From Buddleja alternifolia (Eukaryota > Streptophyta > Magnoliopsida > Lamiales > Scrophulariaceae), in the NCBI GenBank assembly GCA_019426215.1, contig CM033405.1, positions 7,107,001 to 7,171,000 of the forward strand: a DNA stretch of 64,000 nucleotides, in the 5' to 3' direction. The position numbers were made by a program, and so were the translations under genes. The notes under the pieces were generated by a model. The model had not been told where the DNA came from, ran no database searches, and saw only the letters and a program-made list of their open reading frames with translations. Positions 1-11,171 of this stretch are shown here, in pieces (positions within the stretch are counted from its first letter, which is position 1; each line of letters opens with the position of its first letter).

Positions 1-1978
1 GCTTGTCAAGTTCTCCCTATTCTAGTACCTGCTTTCTGTAGAACCCTCCGAGCGGAACAGTGTTTTGTTGACTTCTGGAATCGTGTCTTGCAACGAAATT
101 ACTCTAGGCGGATTATCTGGAAGTTGGTCATCGATGTTGGCAGAATTTGCGTGGGATCTGCAAATGTAGCCGAACTTTCAAAGCTTCTTTCAGTCGAGGT
201 ATGTTAGTGTATTTTTCTTTTTAGTTCCTTTTTTGTTTGAATATTAATTTAGTTTCTTTTATTTTGGTAGGACGATGCTTATCTTATTCCTCATGACTTA
301 ACGTTTGGCTAGCGATTCGAAAGAGATGATCCCCTCATTCAAGCACATGAGGGCTTATTCCAAACCCTTCGAAAATCAGAAGCCCTTGCTCGAACTGCCC
401 CTAGTGCCAGGCTTTGACCTCCAGCGAGTTCTTCCGGAGCGTCGAAGTCGAAAGCCAGCTCTTCTACTACTTTAGTCCCGATTACTCGCAAAAGAAGAGC
501 TCTTCTGATTCATGAAGTCCTTCCTTTAGTAACCGATTCGGAAATCGAACAGCCCCAAACTTCAATCGAAGATGAAACAGAGGAATTGGACGCCCAACCA
601 CTTATTCATAGAAGTAGAAAACATCTTCGTTTGGCATAATCGACCGAGATCCTTGGTAATCATCTTTGTTTGTTACCTTGTTTTTTACTATTTTGGCACC
701 CTTAAAGGATCTCCTTTCATTCGTTCTTCCCTTATGTTTATATTTCCTATATGGGCCCTTCGGTGGAGACCGCCGATCTCGAAGAACGTCCTTTCGAGCT
801 CGATGTTGAGGATAATCTTGAAACCAACTCTTCCGCATCCCTTTCATTCTCCTTCTGGGCTCACGCCCGAAACCCAGACAGCCCTTACTGAGGATATTAC
901 CTCCTTCGATGTTGTTTCTTCTGGTAAGTCTGTTCTTATTTCTTAAAATTATTTGGATAGGATTTCTATCCTTCGACTGGATTTTAATGCGTGTTTTCTT
1001 TGAATGTATTCGTAACAGCTTCCACCAATGTTCCACCCTCGTCTTTGGCCCCGGTAACTCCCATCTATCATTTCGATGATATGGCAACCATTGCCGGTCT
1101 TTTCTCTATCCCTGCTTTGCCATCTTCGATCAGGCTATCCTTTTCCTCCCCGACGGGAGTTTCGACTATCTTTGTGGATTCTTCTATTCTTAGTTCGAGC
1201 CCTCCTGGAGGCCTTTCTCTCCAATCTTTGCCGGGCCCTTCTCGTCTTTCGGCCTCTTCGGTGCATATTGAATAAATAGATCCGATTCCTAATGTCCAGG
1301 TCACGCCTACTCTCGATCCATCTTCTTCGACTTTGGCGACCCCATCAAAATTCGAAGGTGAGTTTGAAAATTTTGTTTCATAGGTTTTCTTTTCGATTTT
1401 TTACTTATATACGTATCTTAATTCTTTCAGGAGCAATCGCTCCGTTGGTATTTTCCCTGGGGGAATTAACTGAGGCTCTTTACGATATTCGCCGCTCTCC
1501 GAACGATGCTGTCTTGATTGCGAGGCTTCGAACCCGTCTTGACGAGCCTTCCTCAAGGGTTGCCGATCCATGGTTGCCCCTGTTTCATGCGGCTCGCCAG
1601 GTATTCGAATCATGCCTTACTCGACTTCGTGAACTTTTTGACCAAGGCATCAGTCCATTTGCGGAAGACATATCCCCCGAACTCTTCCAGCGATTATCTC
1701 AATTAAAGAGTCGGGCCCCAGTCTTGGAGAGTACTCGAGCGGACTACTTATCTCGGATAGCTGCTATAGACGCGCAAATTGCAACCCTTCAATTGGAAAG
1801 AGATCGTCTTTCGGACCTCACAAATCGAGTTGAAGAGGATATTACTGATCTCGATGATCAAATTGCCCAACTCACGTATGAACTTGATGAAGTGGTTACA
1901 CCAGTTTTGCTCGAAAAGGACGCCTTCGATTCTGCCCTTGAAGTACTGTTCAATTCTTTACATTTTATTCGATTTTAG
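1..1978 (+). pseudogene. Spliced opposite-strand gene inside the Tat element, decayed
   Basis: Read on the plus strand, conceptual exons join in phase at good splice sites: donor at 199 and acceptor ending 270; donor at 924 (GTAAGT) and acceptor ending 1018; donor at 1358 (GTGAGT) and acceptor ending 1430. The exon junction between about 640 and 740 is unclear. The last exon (1431-1978) encodes about 180 residues ending in a heptad-rich coiled coil (from about 1740). In-frame stops at 310-312, 415-417 and 1273-1275 show decay. The frame begins before the window. Antisense extra ORFs between integrase and 3' LTR, some related to plant-mobile-domain genes, are known in Tat elements. The position and the Trp/Arg-rich first exon fit that, but I cannot confirm the domain. 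It could also be a captured host gene fragment. Confidence 0.62.
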
Positions 1979-2089
1979 AACAGTTTTGATGTAATCCCTA
2001 GATTAGTGTTTTAGAACACCTCTAATATAATCCTTAGATTAGTGTAAGAAATTTTTGGCCGTTTCGGGTAACCTTTCGAATATAATTGC

Positions 2090-3087
2090 TTAGTTTTCTT
2101 TCCATATACTTGGTGTGAATTTCTTCAGATATCTTGCATTTAAAGCTCTTCCATAACTATCTCCATTTAAATACTGAATTTTGAATGAATTTCCTGATAA
2201 CTTGTTCAAAATTAAAAATGGTCCTTCCCATTTAGGCGACCATTTCCCGTAAAAGTGGTCCTTTGACCCTTCGGGTAAAACCATTTTCCATACTAAATCT
2301 CCAATTTCGAAGCATCTTGGCTGTACTTTTTTATTGTAGCTTTTTTCTACTTTTTTCTTTTGGAGTTCAATTTGTTTTAACGCCGTAATTTGCAACATCT
2401 CATGATCTAATCTTTCGATGTTCATATTTTTGATATATTTTCCATTGTAAGATGCATTTGTTCACAAACCCTTTTCGATTGAATACTGACTTTGATAGGA
2501 ATTACGACTTCATGGCCATAAACCAATTGAAACGAAGATGTCCCCAAACTATCCTTCTTGATTGCTCTTAACGCCCACAACGCATCAATTAGAAACTCAT
2601 GCCAATTTCTGGGATTTTTCCCTATCATTTTCGAAATGCAACCTTTAATCAATTTATTTGATGACTCGGCTTGCCCGTTTGCTTGGGCATAGTAAGGCGT
2701 CGAATTCAATAACCTAATCCCGAATGGATTTAAGAATTGAAGCATTTCTGTGCTGTTAAAAACTCTAGCTTGATCAAACGTTATAGATTCAGGGATTCCA
2801 AATCTTGTGATTATATTTTCTTTAATGAACTCTGTCACTTTTGTCGGATTGATGTCTTTGAAAGCTTTAGCCTTGATCCACTTTGTGAAATAATCGGTAG
2901 CCACCAATATATATCTATGCTTTTTCGATGAGGCAGGTTTGATTTCACCGATGATGTCCATTGCCCACCCTCGGAATGGCCATGGTTTGATAATCGAGTT
3001 CAAATTAGCCGTAGGTTGTCTTAATATTTTCCCGTGTTTTTGACATTGCCTGCATCCCTTAGCATAATTTATACAATCTCTTATCAT
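2090..3087 (-). pseudogene. Tat-type integrase
   Basis: The integrase inserts element DNA into the chromosome. The frame 3087-2422 starts in the zinc-binding HHCC domain (CRQCQKH) and continues through the catalytic core. The first Asp is in WAMDIIGE, the second in the ITFDQARVF block and the Glu in ANGQAESSNK, so the DDE triad is present. A frame change near 2424 separates the C-terminal domain (2425-2090), which carries the GDLVWK and KWEGPF motifs typical of the gypsy integrase C-terminus. No chromodomain follows. The integrase frame is continuous with the upstream RNase H frame except for a TAG at 3094-3096 that replaces a Trp of the conserved YYWP segment. Confidence 0.85.
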
Positions 3088-3093
3088 TGTTGG

Positions 3094-4260
3094 CTAATAA
3101 TATCCATATCTGTGTATTAGCCATCTCATTTTCTGCCCCACTTGATGGGCCCCACATATTCCTTCATGGTTTTTAGCCATGACGATCATGGCATCTTCCA
3201 GATCGAGACATTTTAATAAAACTCCCTGGGAATCTTTTCTGTACAGTTCTTGCCCATCATAAAAATAGTGATGCGCAGTCAGTTTTAATTTGTTCGAGAA
3301 CTTCCCTTTCGTAGGGTTTTTAAGATATTCAATAATTTCGTATCGCCAATCTTCATTTTCTCTCATAATATCTATTTTATTAACCAATATGCATCTATCT
3401 TCGAAGGGTAAGACCATTCTTGGTGTAAGTTCGATTGCCAATTTAAGCAACATATAATCTAATTTATATTCCGACGCTATTTGAGCCAAATCGTTTACAA
3501 TCTGATTATTTTCTCTTGGTATATGTGTAATTTTAACGGTATTAAAATCCTTTAATAATTCGTGTACTCGAGTAAATGAAGTTATCGCCAACGGGCTTAC
3601 ACATTTAAAGATCCCTTTTACTTGATTTATGATTAACTGGGAATCGCCCCTTATCTCGACATTATTAACATTCATTTCGAGTAAAACCTCCAAACCTAAT
3701 ATGAGAGCTTCGTATTATGCTCTATTGTTTGTACATTCACCTTCGATTTTTGTGTATATTTTTGTGACTGTTTTATTTGGAGATAATATGTATAATCCAA
3801 TACCCGCAGTCTTTCGGGTACTTGATCCATCGAAATGGAGAACCCATGGTACCAAGTCCATAAATCCCAATTCGATATTATTCAGTGTATTGGTTTTCGA
3901 AGGATGATTCGCTAGAAAGTCGGCCAATGCCTGCCCTTTGACGGCCTTCTGGGCCACGTAAACCAGATCGAATTGGAGTAGACTCAGACTCCACTTACTT
4001 AGCCTTCCCTTTACTAGTTGATTTATCATGAATTTGATTACGTCTGTTGGGGACACTACTTCTATGACATATGCGGAGAAATAGTGTATCAACTTAGCAG
4101 AAGCGAAATACAGGCAAAGGCGCCATTTTTCAATAGATGAATATCTTTTTTCGGTTTCTTTCAATAGTCTACTTAAGTAGAAAATGGCCTGTTCAAATCC
4201 TCTATCGTTTTCTTGTACTAAGAGGCAACCAATCGAACGATCTGCTGCCGATATGTACAA
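3094..4260 (-). pseudogene. RNase H and second (archaeal-type) RNase H of the Tat element
   Basis: RNase H removes the RNA strand after reverse transcription. The first domain occupies about 4260-3900 (ADRSIGCLLVQ, KRYSSIEK). The second, of the archaeal/cellular type, begins at LHFDGSSTRK near 3845 and continues past GDSQLIINQVKG to about 3450, followed by a linker towards integrase (3094). In the second domain a TAA at 3715-3717 stands where the family has the catalytic Glu of the NNxAEYEAL motif, so the break falls on an active-site residue. A dual RNase H is a defining Tat trait. Confidence 0.85.
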
Positions 4261-5617
4261 TCTTAACTTCTTTCCACTTCGAAGGGGAATTAAAACTGGT
4301 GGTGGAGTCAGATACTGCTTTATTGCTTAAAAAGCTTTTTTGTTGGTCTGATTTCCAAATGAAACTCTCTCCTTCTCTTAATCGCAAGAGTGGGGAAAAT
4401 GCTTCCGTTTTTCCTGCTAAGATCGATATAAATCTCCTTAGAAAATTTACTTGCCCTAAAAATCTTTGTAATTCTTTCTTATTCGTAGGGGGTTTTGCTT
4501 CTAGGATTGCTTTGGCCTTATTTTGATCGACCTCAATCCCTCGATGATGAATCAAAAATCCCAAGAAATTCCCAGCCTTTACTCCGAAAGCACATTTTAA
4601 AGGATTCATTTTTAAATCAAAATACCTCATTCGTTTGAAAGCTTCGATTAGCAACTTTACATGCTCTTTATGCGTTTGTGCTTTGATCACTATGTCATCA
4701 ATTTAAATTTCCATTGATTTTCATATGAGATCATGAAACATATAGTTCATAGTTATCTGATAAGTGGCCCCAGCGTTTTTCAGGCCGAAGGGCATGACCG
4801 TCCATTCGAAAGTAGCTATAGCACCCGGACATCGAAATGTTGTCTTGTTCCTATCTTTCTCGGCTATTTTTAACTGGTAATAACCTGAATACCCATCCAT
4901 AAATGACATGTATCGGAATTGAGCTGCTGTGTCTATTAAAGTATCAGCCATGGGCATCGGATATTCATGTTTCGGGGAGGCCTTGTTCAAATCCCTAAAA
5001 TCAATACACACTCGAACGTTGCCATTTTTCTTGATAACTGGCACCACATTTGCCAACCATTCTACATACCTGGTTGGTCTAATGAACTTGGCCTCCATCA
5101 ATTTTTCAATTTCATCCTTTATTGGACCCATTAGATCAGGCGAGAATCTCTGAATTATTGGTATGAATCCAGGCTTGATAGGCAATTCGTGTTTGGCCAC
5201 GGACATATCTATACCTAGCATTTCGTGATGAGCCCAGGCGAAGCAGTCCTTATAATCATGTAGGATTTTAATCAATTCTTCTTTCTCATTAGGTTCTATT
5301 TTTGAACTAATATAAGTCATTCTTGGATTTTTGAGCGTACCTAAATTAACTTCTTCTAATGTATCCTGTATATTTTGCCTAATATCCTCATTAGGTTCCA
5401 AGATCCTTTCTTCGATATCATTTTTTATTTCGTGTCCTATTGGTCTGCCAGGACCATGTGTAATAGAATTCGAGTTAATTTTATTAGACAAATAACACGA
5501 ATAAGAGAGTAATTTTGAATCAAGTCTCCCCATAGCTAATTGCTTAAAAGATTCTTCGATGACATTTAGTTCGATTAAATCCATTAAAAAAAAAATTAGT
5601 TCAACTATTACATTCAA
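4202..5617 (-). pseudogene. Tat-type reverse transcriptase
   Basis: The frame 5617-4721 carries gypsy RT blocks in order: the DYKDCFAWAHHEM lead-in, PVIKKNGNVRVCIDFRDLN, and MPFGLKNAGATYQ. It then meets TGA at 4721-4723 and TAA at 4703-4705, after which the IDDIVIKA remainder of the catalytic box and the thumb region continue to about 4290. The second stop occupies exactly the codon of the Tyr in the YxDD box. After about 4290 the frame shifts. A short unrelated-frame run around 5580-5640 separates RT from protease. Without read-through, no RT can be produced. Confidence 0.87.
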
Positions 5618-5635
5618 AAATCCTACTCAAGATCG

Positions 5636-6190
5636 TCATACTTCGATTTGGACCATCTTCTCCCTTTTTTCTTCGAATTGGGTTTTGTCTTCTGTTCCTC
5701 TTGCGTCCTCCCCCATGGTCTTTTTGAGTACCGGGTCAGACGTCTCCTCCTGATCTTTCACTTCGAGCCTTTCGATGTTGTACCTGGCATTCACAATTTG
5801 AGCGTCCACAAAATATGAATTATTCTCGGCCTTAACTATTTCGAATTGTTTCCCATTCCAACATATTAAGAGTTCATGTAAATTCGAAGGCAAACAATAG
5901 TTCTGATGGATCCAGTCCTTTCCGAGTAGGGCATTAAAGGACGAGCTTGTTTTTACTACAAAAAATGCAGAATAAGAAACCATTGACCCTACCTTGTCTC
6001 TACATGGTAAGACACCTATTACTTTTGTAGCTTGTCCTGAAAACCCATATACTGCCACATCAGCGACTACTAAGTCTTTTATGGATTTGTTTATTTTAGT
6101 TAAAGTTTTTTCGGGTAAAACATTAACAGTCGCACCATTATCTATTAAAACTCTATTAAGCCTACATCCTTCGATTTCGGCCTGTACCTA
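5636..6190 (-). pseudogene. Aspartic protease of the Tat element
   Basis: The retroviral-type aspartic protease cleaves the polyprotein. The active-site segment VLIDNGATVNVLP lies at about 6160-6120, upstream of the first available Met at 6058, so the domain really starts near 6190. The flap-side and ALLGKDWIHQ motifs follow (around 5930). The DNGA form in place of DTGA is seen in plant gypsy proteases. The frame is open through 5636 and its tail is charged and low-complexity. It runs into a frame change before RT at about 5620. Confidence 0.8.
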
Positions 6191-7324
6191 CAGTGGCTTC
6201 ATATGATTATTATTTATGGTTTCTTTGGAAAATAACAGTTCAAGAAAGTGTTCGTATTCGTTGTTTCCTTTTTTACTGGTACAATCACTAAACTCAAAAT
6301 GAGGTTGATTACCTTCCTTTGGAGTCGTCAAGACCTCCAACACATTCTCTTCCTCATCTGTCTCTCTTGTCTTCGAGGCAAATTCTGCCGGGAGTACTAT
6401 CACCATGTTGCAGTCTCTTTCTCCTTCGAGATTCAAGGCCCTTCGAACAAAGGTTTGTTTCTCATTCTTCTCGATTTTCCCTATCATACCATCTTCTGGT
6501 ATTCCATCCAATAGAATGTCCAGATCATCGCCGGATTCAAAATCGGCTAAGTCATCATCACCACCTATGGCTGTTTTATCTTGGAGATTCGAGTCCTTCA
6601 TTTGGTCACTCACAGACAGACTGCTGAGGCAATATAAATCTTTACTATCCACCTCTTTTTCGAGGTCCTCATAACTTGATCCCTTGACCACCTTTGACTT
6701 CAAAATTCCTTTGGCCAACGCTTCCTCTTCGATTCTTAGGTTGGCAATTACTGCCTCGTATTGCATTTCCATCGCGATAGCCGTTCTCGAGTAAGCCACA
6801 TGTTGGGCCATCGATTTGGCTCTATTGTTCCTATTGAACTCGAAGTTCTCCTGATACTCGTCTCCTCGAATCTGGCCTCTAGCGTGATTATAAGGCAATC
6901 CTTGGCCTCCTCTTCCTCTGAAGTGCCTTTGAGCAGGGATTGTCCCTGGCAATCTGCTGCCGAACTCCTGCCTAAGCCTCTTGTTCCAATTTTTGACTTT
7001 TTGATATGCGGGAACCCAATTAGGATCATTTTAGATGACTTGTAACCTCACTAGCTCGTAGTGGAGGGTATGAGCGCAGTGATGGCACAGGGCCTTCTGT
7101 AACTTGGTTAAGTTGTTCACTACTCAAGCGGGTGTCTCATATTTGATATCGCATATGGGCATCTCGAGTGCCTGCTTATAGGTCTTTTCTTCGACTTTCG
7201 ATTTCTCCTTAGGAGGTTCGATTTCCTTTTGTTTCTCCTTTAGCTTCCCTTCCAGGGTCAAACTCAGGATTCTCTTTTCTGTCGAAGACAGATTGATCAG
7301 ACCCCTCTTGAGTTGTTTAGCCAC
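6188..7324 (-). pseudogene. gag-protease linker region of the Tat element
   Basis: Two open stretches (7324-7124 and 6952-6188) link gag to protease. The first is Lys/Glu-rich. The second starts with an Arg/Gly-rich patch (RHFRGRGGQG) and continues with an acidic run (GDDDLADFESGDDLD). Similar low-complexity, poorly conserved linkers occur between gag and protease in Tat elements. Several frame changes between 7124 and 6952 show decay. No catalytic motif is visible. It was assigned by position only. Confidence 0.55.
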
Positions 7325-9294
7325 GAAGCGTCTGAAAATCTGGCACTAATCTGTAGTATTAGGGTGTTCATGTGCCAGCGGCACATCCCCTCTAGGCCTT
7401 CATCCTTGACCTTAGGGAAGGTCAAAATCCCTTCATCAATCAATCTGTTGAATGTTCTTGTGGCCACTTTGGTCTCTATGGTGACCTGCAAATTAAGACA
7501 CTCAAGTGTATTAATTTCGAGATTCAAAATGGGAAATGGATCTTTATCTATGTTAGTTTTCTGAGTATCAGGAATAATAATGTCTTTTGAATCTATCTTT
7601 TCCTGTATTAAATTTCGAAATAAAACACATTCATTTGTATCATGAGAGAAAGCATTGTGCCATTTACAGTATGGTTTGCCTTTCAATTCGGTTTTCGAAG
7701 GTATTTTATGCTTGCCTTTAAATTTTAACTTCTTGTTGGCCAGTAGCCAATCAAATATTTGTTCAGTTTTCGTTACATCGAAAGTATAATTTTTCTCTTT
7801 TTTCGTTTGCAAAGACCCAGTGGCCATGCAATGTTTTTGTTCGAGGGCTCCACATTGGTATGGAGGCCCCTTTATGAACTCTGCCAAATCGACCTCATAT
7901 GCTTCTTCGAATATCCATGGGGTCCCAATTTCGAAGGCATTGAAACCTTGATGTTTCCTATTACTCTCCTCTCTTAGCATGTTTTCGTACCTTATGGCAC
8001 TTTCCGCTAGACTCCTAAAATCTGCGAAAGGCATGCCATCAAATCTTAACCTGTATTCGAAGGTCATGTTTTGTTGGGCTAATTGTACAAACTCAGTCCC
8101 GGGCAAATTAAGGTGACATTTTACCCTAGCTTTCTTAAAGCGTGTTAGGAATTCTTCTACTGACTCCCCTACATTTTGTCTTATTTTAGAAAGGGCACTC
8201 ATTGATATCCCCGGGTCTGTTCGAGCGAAATGGTTCTGAAATTGGAATTGCATTTCGTCGCAATCGTTTATAGAATTCGAGGTTAGGCTTATATACCAGT
8301 TAAAAGCCGACCCTATTAGGGAACTAGGAAAAAGCCTTAGCTTGAGAAAATCTTGATCCGTTGCCTCTCGACATTGACATGTAAACCTAGATAAATGTTC
8401 GAGAGCAGAGACATGGTCGTCTCCAGAAAACAGGGTAAAGTCTGGAATTTTATAGTTTCGAGGAAAAGGGAAGTTTCTATCTATCCAATCAGGGTAGAGC
8501 TTTCCTGGCGTGAGTCTATGGTTTCTTCGAAAACCCGATCCATACATCCTCTAGATAATCATTTCGATTTGAGTTTGAACGGGATCAGGAAATTGTCCCC
8601 CAATATTTCCTCCCATATGGGCATCGGGCATAGCTTGCCCCCCTGCATATGGTACTTGAATATTATTTGGGAATGTGTTCATTCCTGGACCCATAGGTGG
8701 GTTTGAGAATCCAGAGTTCCCCATAGGGAAAGGAGTACTTGAAACTCTTGGGTAAACCGGCACTTGACCTTGGCCCCTAGCGAATTGCCCTTGTGCAATT
8801 GTGGTGGGTATTTCGAAGCTGCTAAAGTGGTTATTAGTGTGGTAACAGTCGGGTATTTGCCCAAAACCAACCGAAGGGGTTACGACATTTGGTCTCGAAG
8901 ACTGTGTTTGAAAATGATTCGAATTCATATTTTGTGGAATATTAGGAGGAGGACGCATGTTTTGCACAAAAGGTGGTTGTCCCACTCCCGCTTGCCCCCC
9001 AGGCATGAATGGGTTTATAAAATTATGTTCATTTACTGGGGGTATATTCGATGTCTGGCCGACTTCGAATTGACTACTCCTGTTCCTGGTTTCTGGAGGA
9101 TAATCAAGTGGAGGTTTTCCTATATTTACGTGCCTTGTTTGAACTGTTGATTCTACTGCTATAAGTTGCGACACTTTTTCTATTAGTATGTTATGTCTTT
9201 CGATTAATGGTTCTAACGCGTTAACGACCTGGGTGTTCACCATCCTCGAGAAAACATCACAAGTCTGATTAAAAAATTCTCCTAATTCGGTCAC
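7297..9294 (-). pseudogene. gag (capsid) of the Tat element
   Basis: Gag forms the virus-like particle. Translation from Met 9294 begins with a helical stretch and a Pro/Asn/Gln-rich region (residues about 60-240). It meets one TAG at 8551-8553 and continues in the same frame to 7297. The second half holds the Retrotrans_gag-type domain (FTLFSGDDHVSALEHL, KLRLFPSSLIGSAFNWY, FKKARVKCHL) and, near its end, the YCKWHNAFSHDTNECVLFR segment characteristic of Tat gag proteins. Only one nonsense codon interrupts about 660 codons. Confidence 0.85.
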
Positions 9295-9599
9295 TACTCG
9301 AGTAACCTCTCGAGCTAAACCCTCTTGGGGTATTTACGGCAATATCTTGTACTATTGCGGTAAATATCCGGGCAGATTCTTGAGCTAGTGCTCAATATTG
9401 ATCGTTGAATTCCCTTCGTTGATCATATCGAGCACCTGTCAAAGTCTGTTTCATAAGTTTGACAAATTGCTCATACATTTTGTCTGCCCTGATCCTGTAT
9501 CTTGATACGGGTTGGGTCTCTAGATCGTCATTTGGTTCTTCTCTAGAAGAGCTCTCTGACATCTTATAATATTGTTACAGGAGTCAAATTCGATAATAC

Positions 9600-9622
9600 T
9601 CCCACTGTGGTCGCCAAAAATT
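9600..9622 (-). other. Primer-binding site of the Tat element
   Basis: On the minus strand the 5' LTR is followed within a few bases by TTTTTGGCGACCACAGTGGG. The TGGCGACC start has the form of a plant tRNA 3' end complement. Tat/Ogre elements commonly use tRNA-Arg, but the exact tRNA was not checked. The site fixes the inner LTR edge at 9623. Confidence 0.65.
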
Positions 9623-10443
9623 TGTTTCGTGTTTTCGAACAAACTAGCCTAGGGAAGGATTTCGAATGTTCGATCCAAGCCCCCTGATAATTCTCGCCCT
9701 AGAATTATCTAATAACCCCTGCCTATGTGTGCTAATGGTGGTTTATGACTTGAATTGATTTCGTTATTCGATTCGTGTAGTAATTAAAGAAGATATATTA
9801 ATACCTAAGCGACTAATCAACACTTAATCGCCTAAACGTAAATATACCTCAACAAATAAAGAAGATACACTGAAATTTAAGCAATTAATCAACACTTAAA
9901 AGCTTAAATATAAATATACCTCCATGAATTCTTCGATGAATTCTTTTTTACACGAAAATGAAAAGCTCGAACGTGCTGCTGCTAATGAACTAATCTACGA
10001 TTACAGACTAATTAACCTAAAATTTAACTACTCTAGATGTGTAAGCTAGTCTAATGATAAAAAGAAGAAATTTTCTGCAATGATTGTTGTCTTTTTTCTT
10101 CTTTTTCTTCCCCGCATATATACTCTAGTCTTCTGTCTTGGTTTTCTCGTAACCTCCACGTTTGCCAACTTGCAGAAACCGCTTGCAACTCCCCTTTTAA
10201 ATTTGTTCCGCTTGGCGCCCATTTTTCTGATCGGATCAAGTTTCCTCAAACTTCTCTTGCTTTCTCCTTTTTTATAGTTATTGGGCTTTTAAAGATTTGC
10301 CCTCTATGTTTCGTTTCTGGGTTCTGGGCCCCACAGTTGACAGGCCCCATTTTTGGCCCATCTGACCTCATTAGGATTGTACTTCTCTTTTGGGCTCAAT
10401 ATGTGTTACCGGCCCAAATTCCATTTTTTCTTATATGTAAACA
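9623..10443 (-). repeat. 5' LTR of the Tat element
   Basis: Plus-strand ends TGTTTC and GTAAACA give the TG/CA boundaries and a short terminal inverted repeat, about 821 bp apart. The LTR directly abuts the primer-binding site. Internally, about 9790-9930 holds an imperfect tandem duplication of a segment containing ATCAACACTTAA followed by AATATACCTC. The matching 3' LTR is outside the window, so the left-right pair and the target duplication (CAGTC expected after 10443) cannot be checked. Short reading frames here are chance. Confidence 0.7.
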
Positions 10444-11171
10444 CAGTCACCCCTCAATGCAGCTCTGTATAGTTCCGAGTATTGGTTGAAATCCTTCCCT
10501 GTTTCTGCATTTTTAAATGTATACTTAGTTTGAGTTAGAATTAATACTTGCATATTCATCAATGAACTCTCTTTGTAAGCTCATATTTTATATTTTAGCA
10601 TTTTTCAGCGGATAAACATAATATTCTGACGGGATTCCATCACATGCATCACATGTGACCCCGTTAAAGATAGCAATGACATTTTATCAGTTACAACGAC
10701 ATTTTCTTTTGGTTTCACTATTTTGAATTGGACAATTCAAACTGCCATTTCAATGTAAATGGGTATATATAGTGAACCCAAGGGCCATAAAATTTTATTT
10801 TTACCAATAAAAGGGTGAAATGCAATGTATGTAATGCTATTACAACCAATATTCCACCGAGAAATACTAAAAGTATAAAATTTTGTAAAAACTTATGTAA
10901 TCGAGATAAGAAAGTGTAAATGAAACATAGTTTATATAAAACTAATTAATTACAAATGATTTTTTACCAAAACTAGGGGAATAATATATTTACCAGCATC
11001 CTCAGGAGCAGATTGGTGTTGCACATTTGAGGGCATTGAAGGAGCCATTGATGTAATTAAGATGTTGCTAAGTTTAACGTTAACTACAATCTCTGGAGGA
11101 AATGTATAAATAGAGTGGAGAAACTAAATGACAATTTTGGTTTGCTTGTATGATGTAGTCTGAATATATTT
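10444..11171. other. Flank between the Tat element and the Sirevirus composite
   Basis: About 730 bp of AT-rich DNA with no transposon protein motif. Its right end (about 11058-11171) is one half of a tandem duplication whose other half is found at 39999-40283, showing that this DNA was contiguous with 39999 onward before the Sirevirus insertion. One possible short exon is listed separately. Confidence 0.6.
10994..11048 (-). other. Possible first exon (weak)
   Basis: A minus-strand ATG at 11048 opens an 18-codon stretch with no stop, ending at GCTG followed by GTAAAT, a plausible splice donor. If real it would be the start of a host gene displaced by the flanking insertions. No downstream exon could be recognised before the Tat LTR, so chance is a serious alternative. 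Confidence 0.15.

Larger units (their letters stand above)
1..10443 (-). mobile_element. Ty3/gypsy retrotransposon, Tat-type lineage, 3' end outside the window
   Basis: The element reads from right to left: 5' LTR (9623-10443), primer-binding site, gag, gag-protease linker, protease, RT, RNase H, a second RNase H, integrase, then a tail carrying an opposite-strand gene. This domain order, with a second archaeal-type RNase H before integrase and no chromodomain, is the established signature of the Tat group (which includes Ogre and Retand). The 3' LTR must lie left of base 1. Nonsense codons and frameshifts occur in gag, linker, RT, RNase H and integrase, so the copy cannot make its own proteins. 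Lineage assignment rests on domain order and motif reading, not on a tree. Confidence 0.88.

Noticed and set aside
10046..10277. Open frames on both strands in the Tat LTR
   Set aside because: Short, overlapping on opposite strands, no recognisable domain, and inside a TG..CA-bounded LTR.
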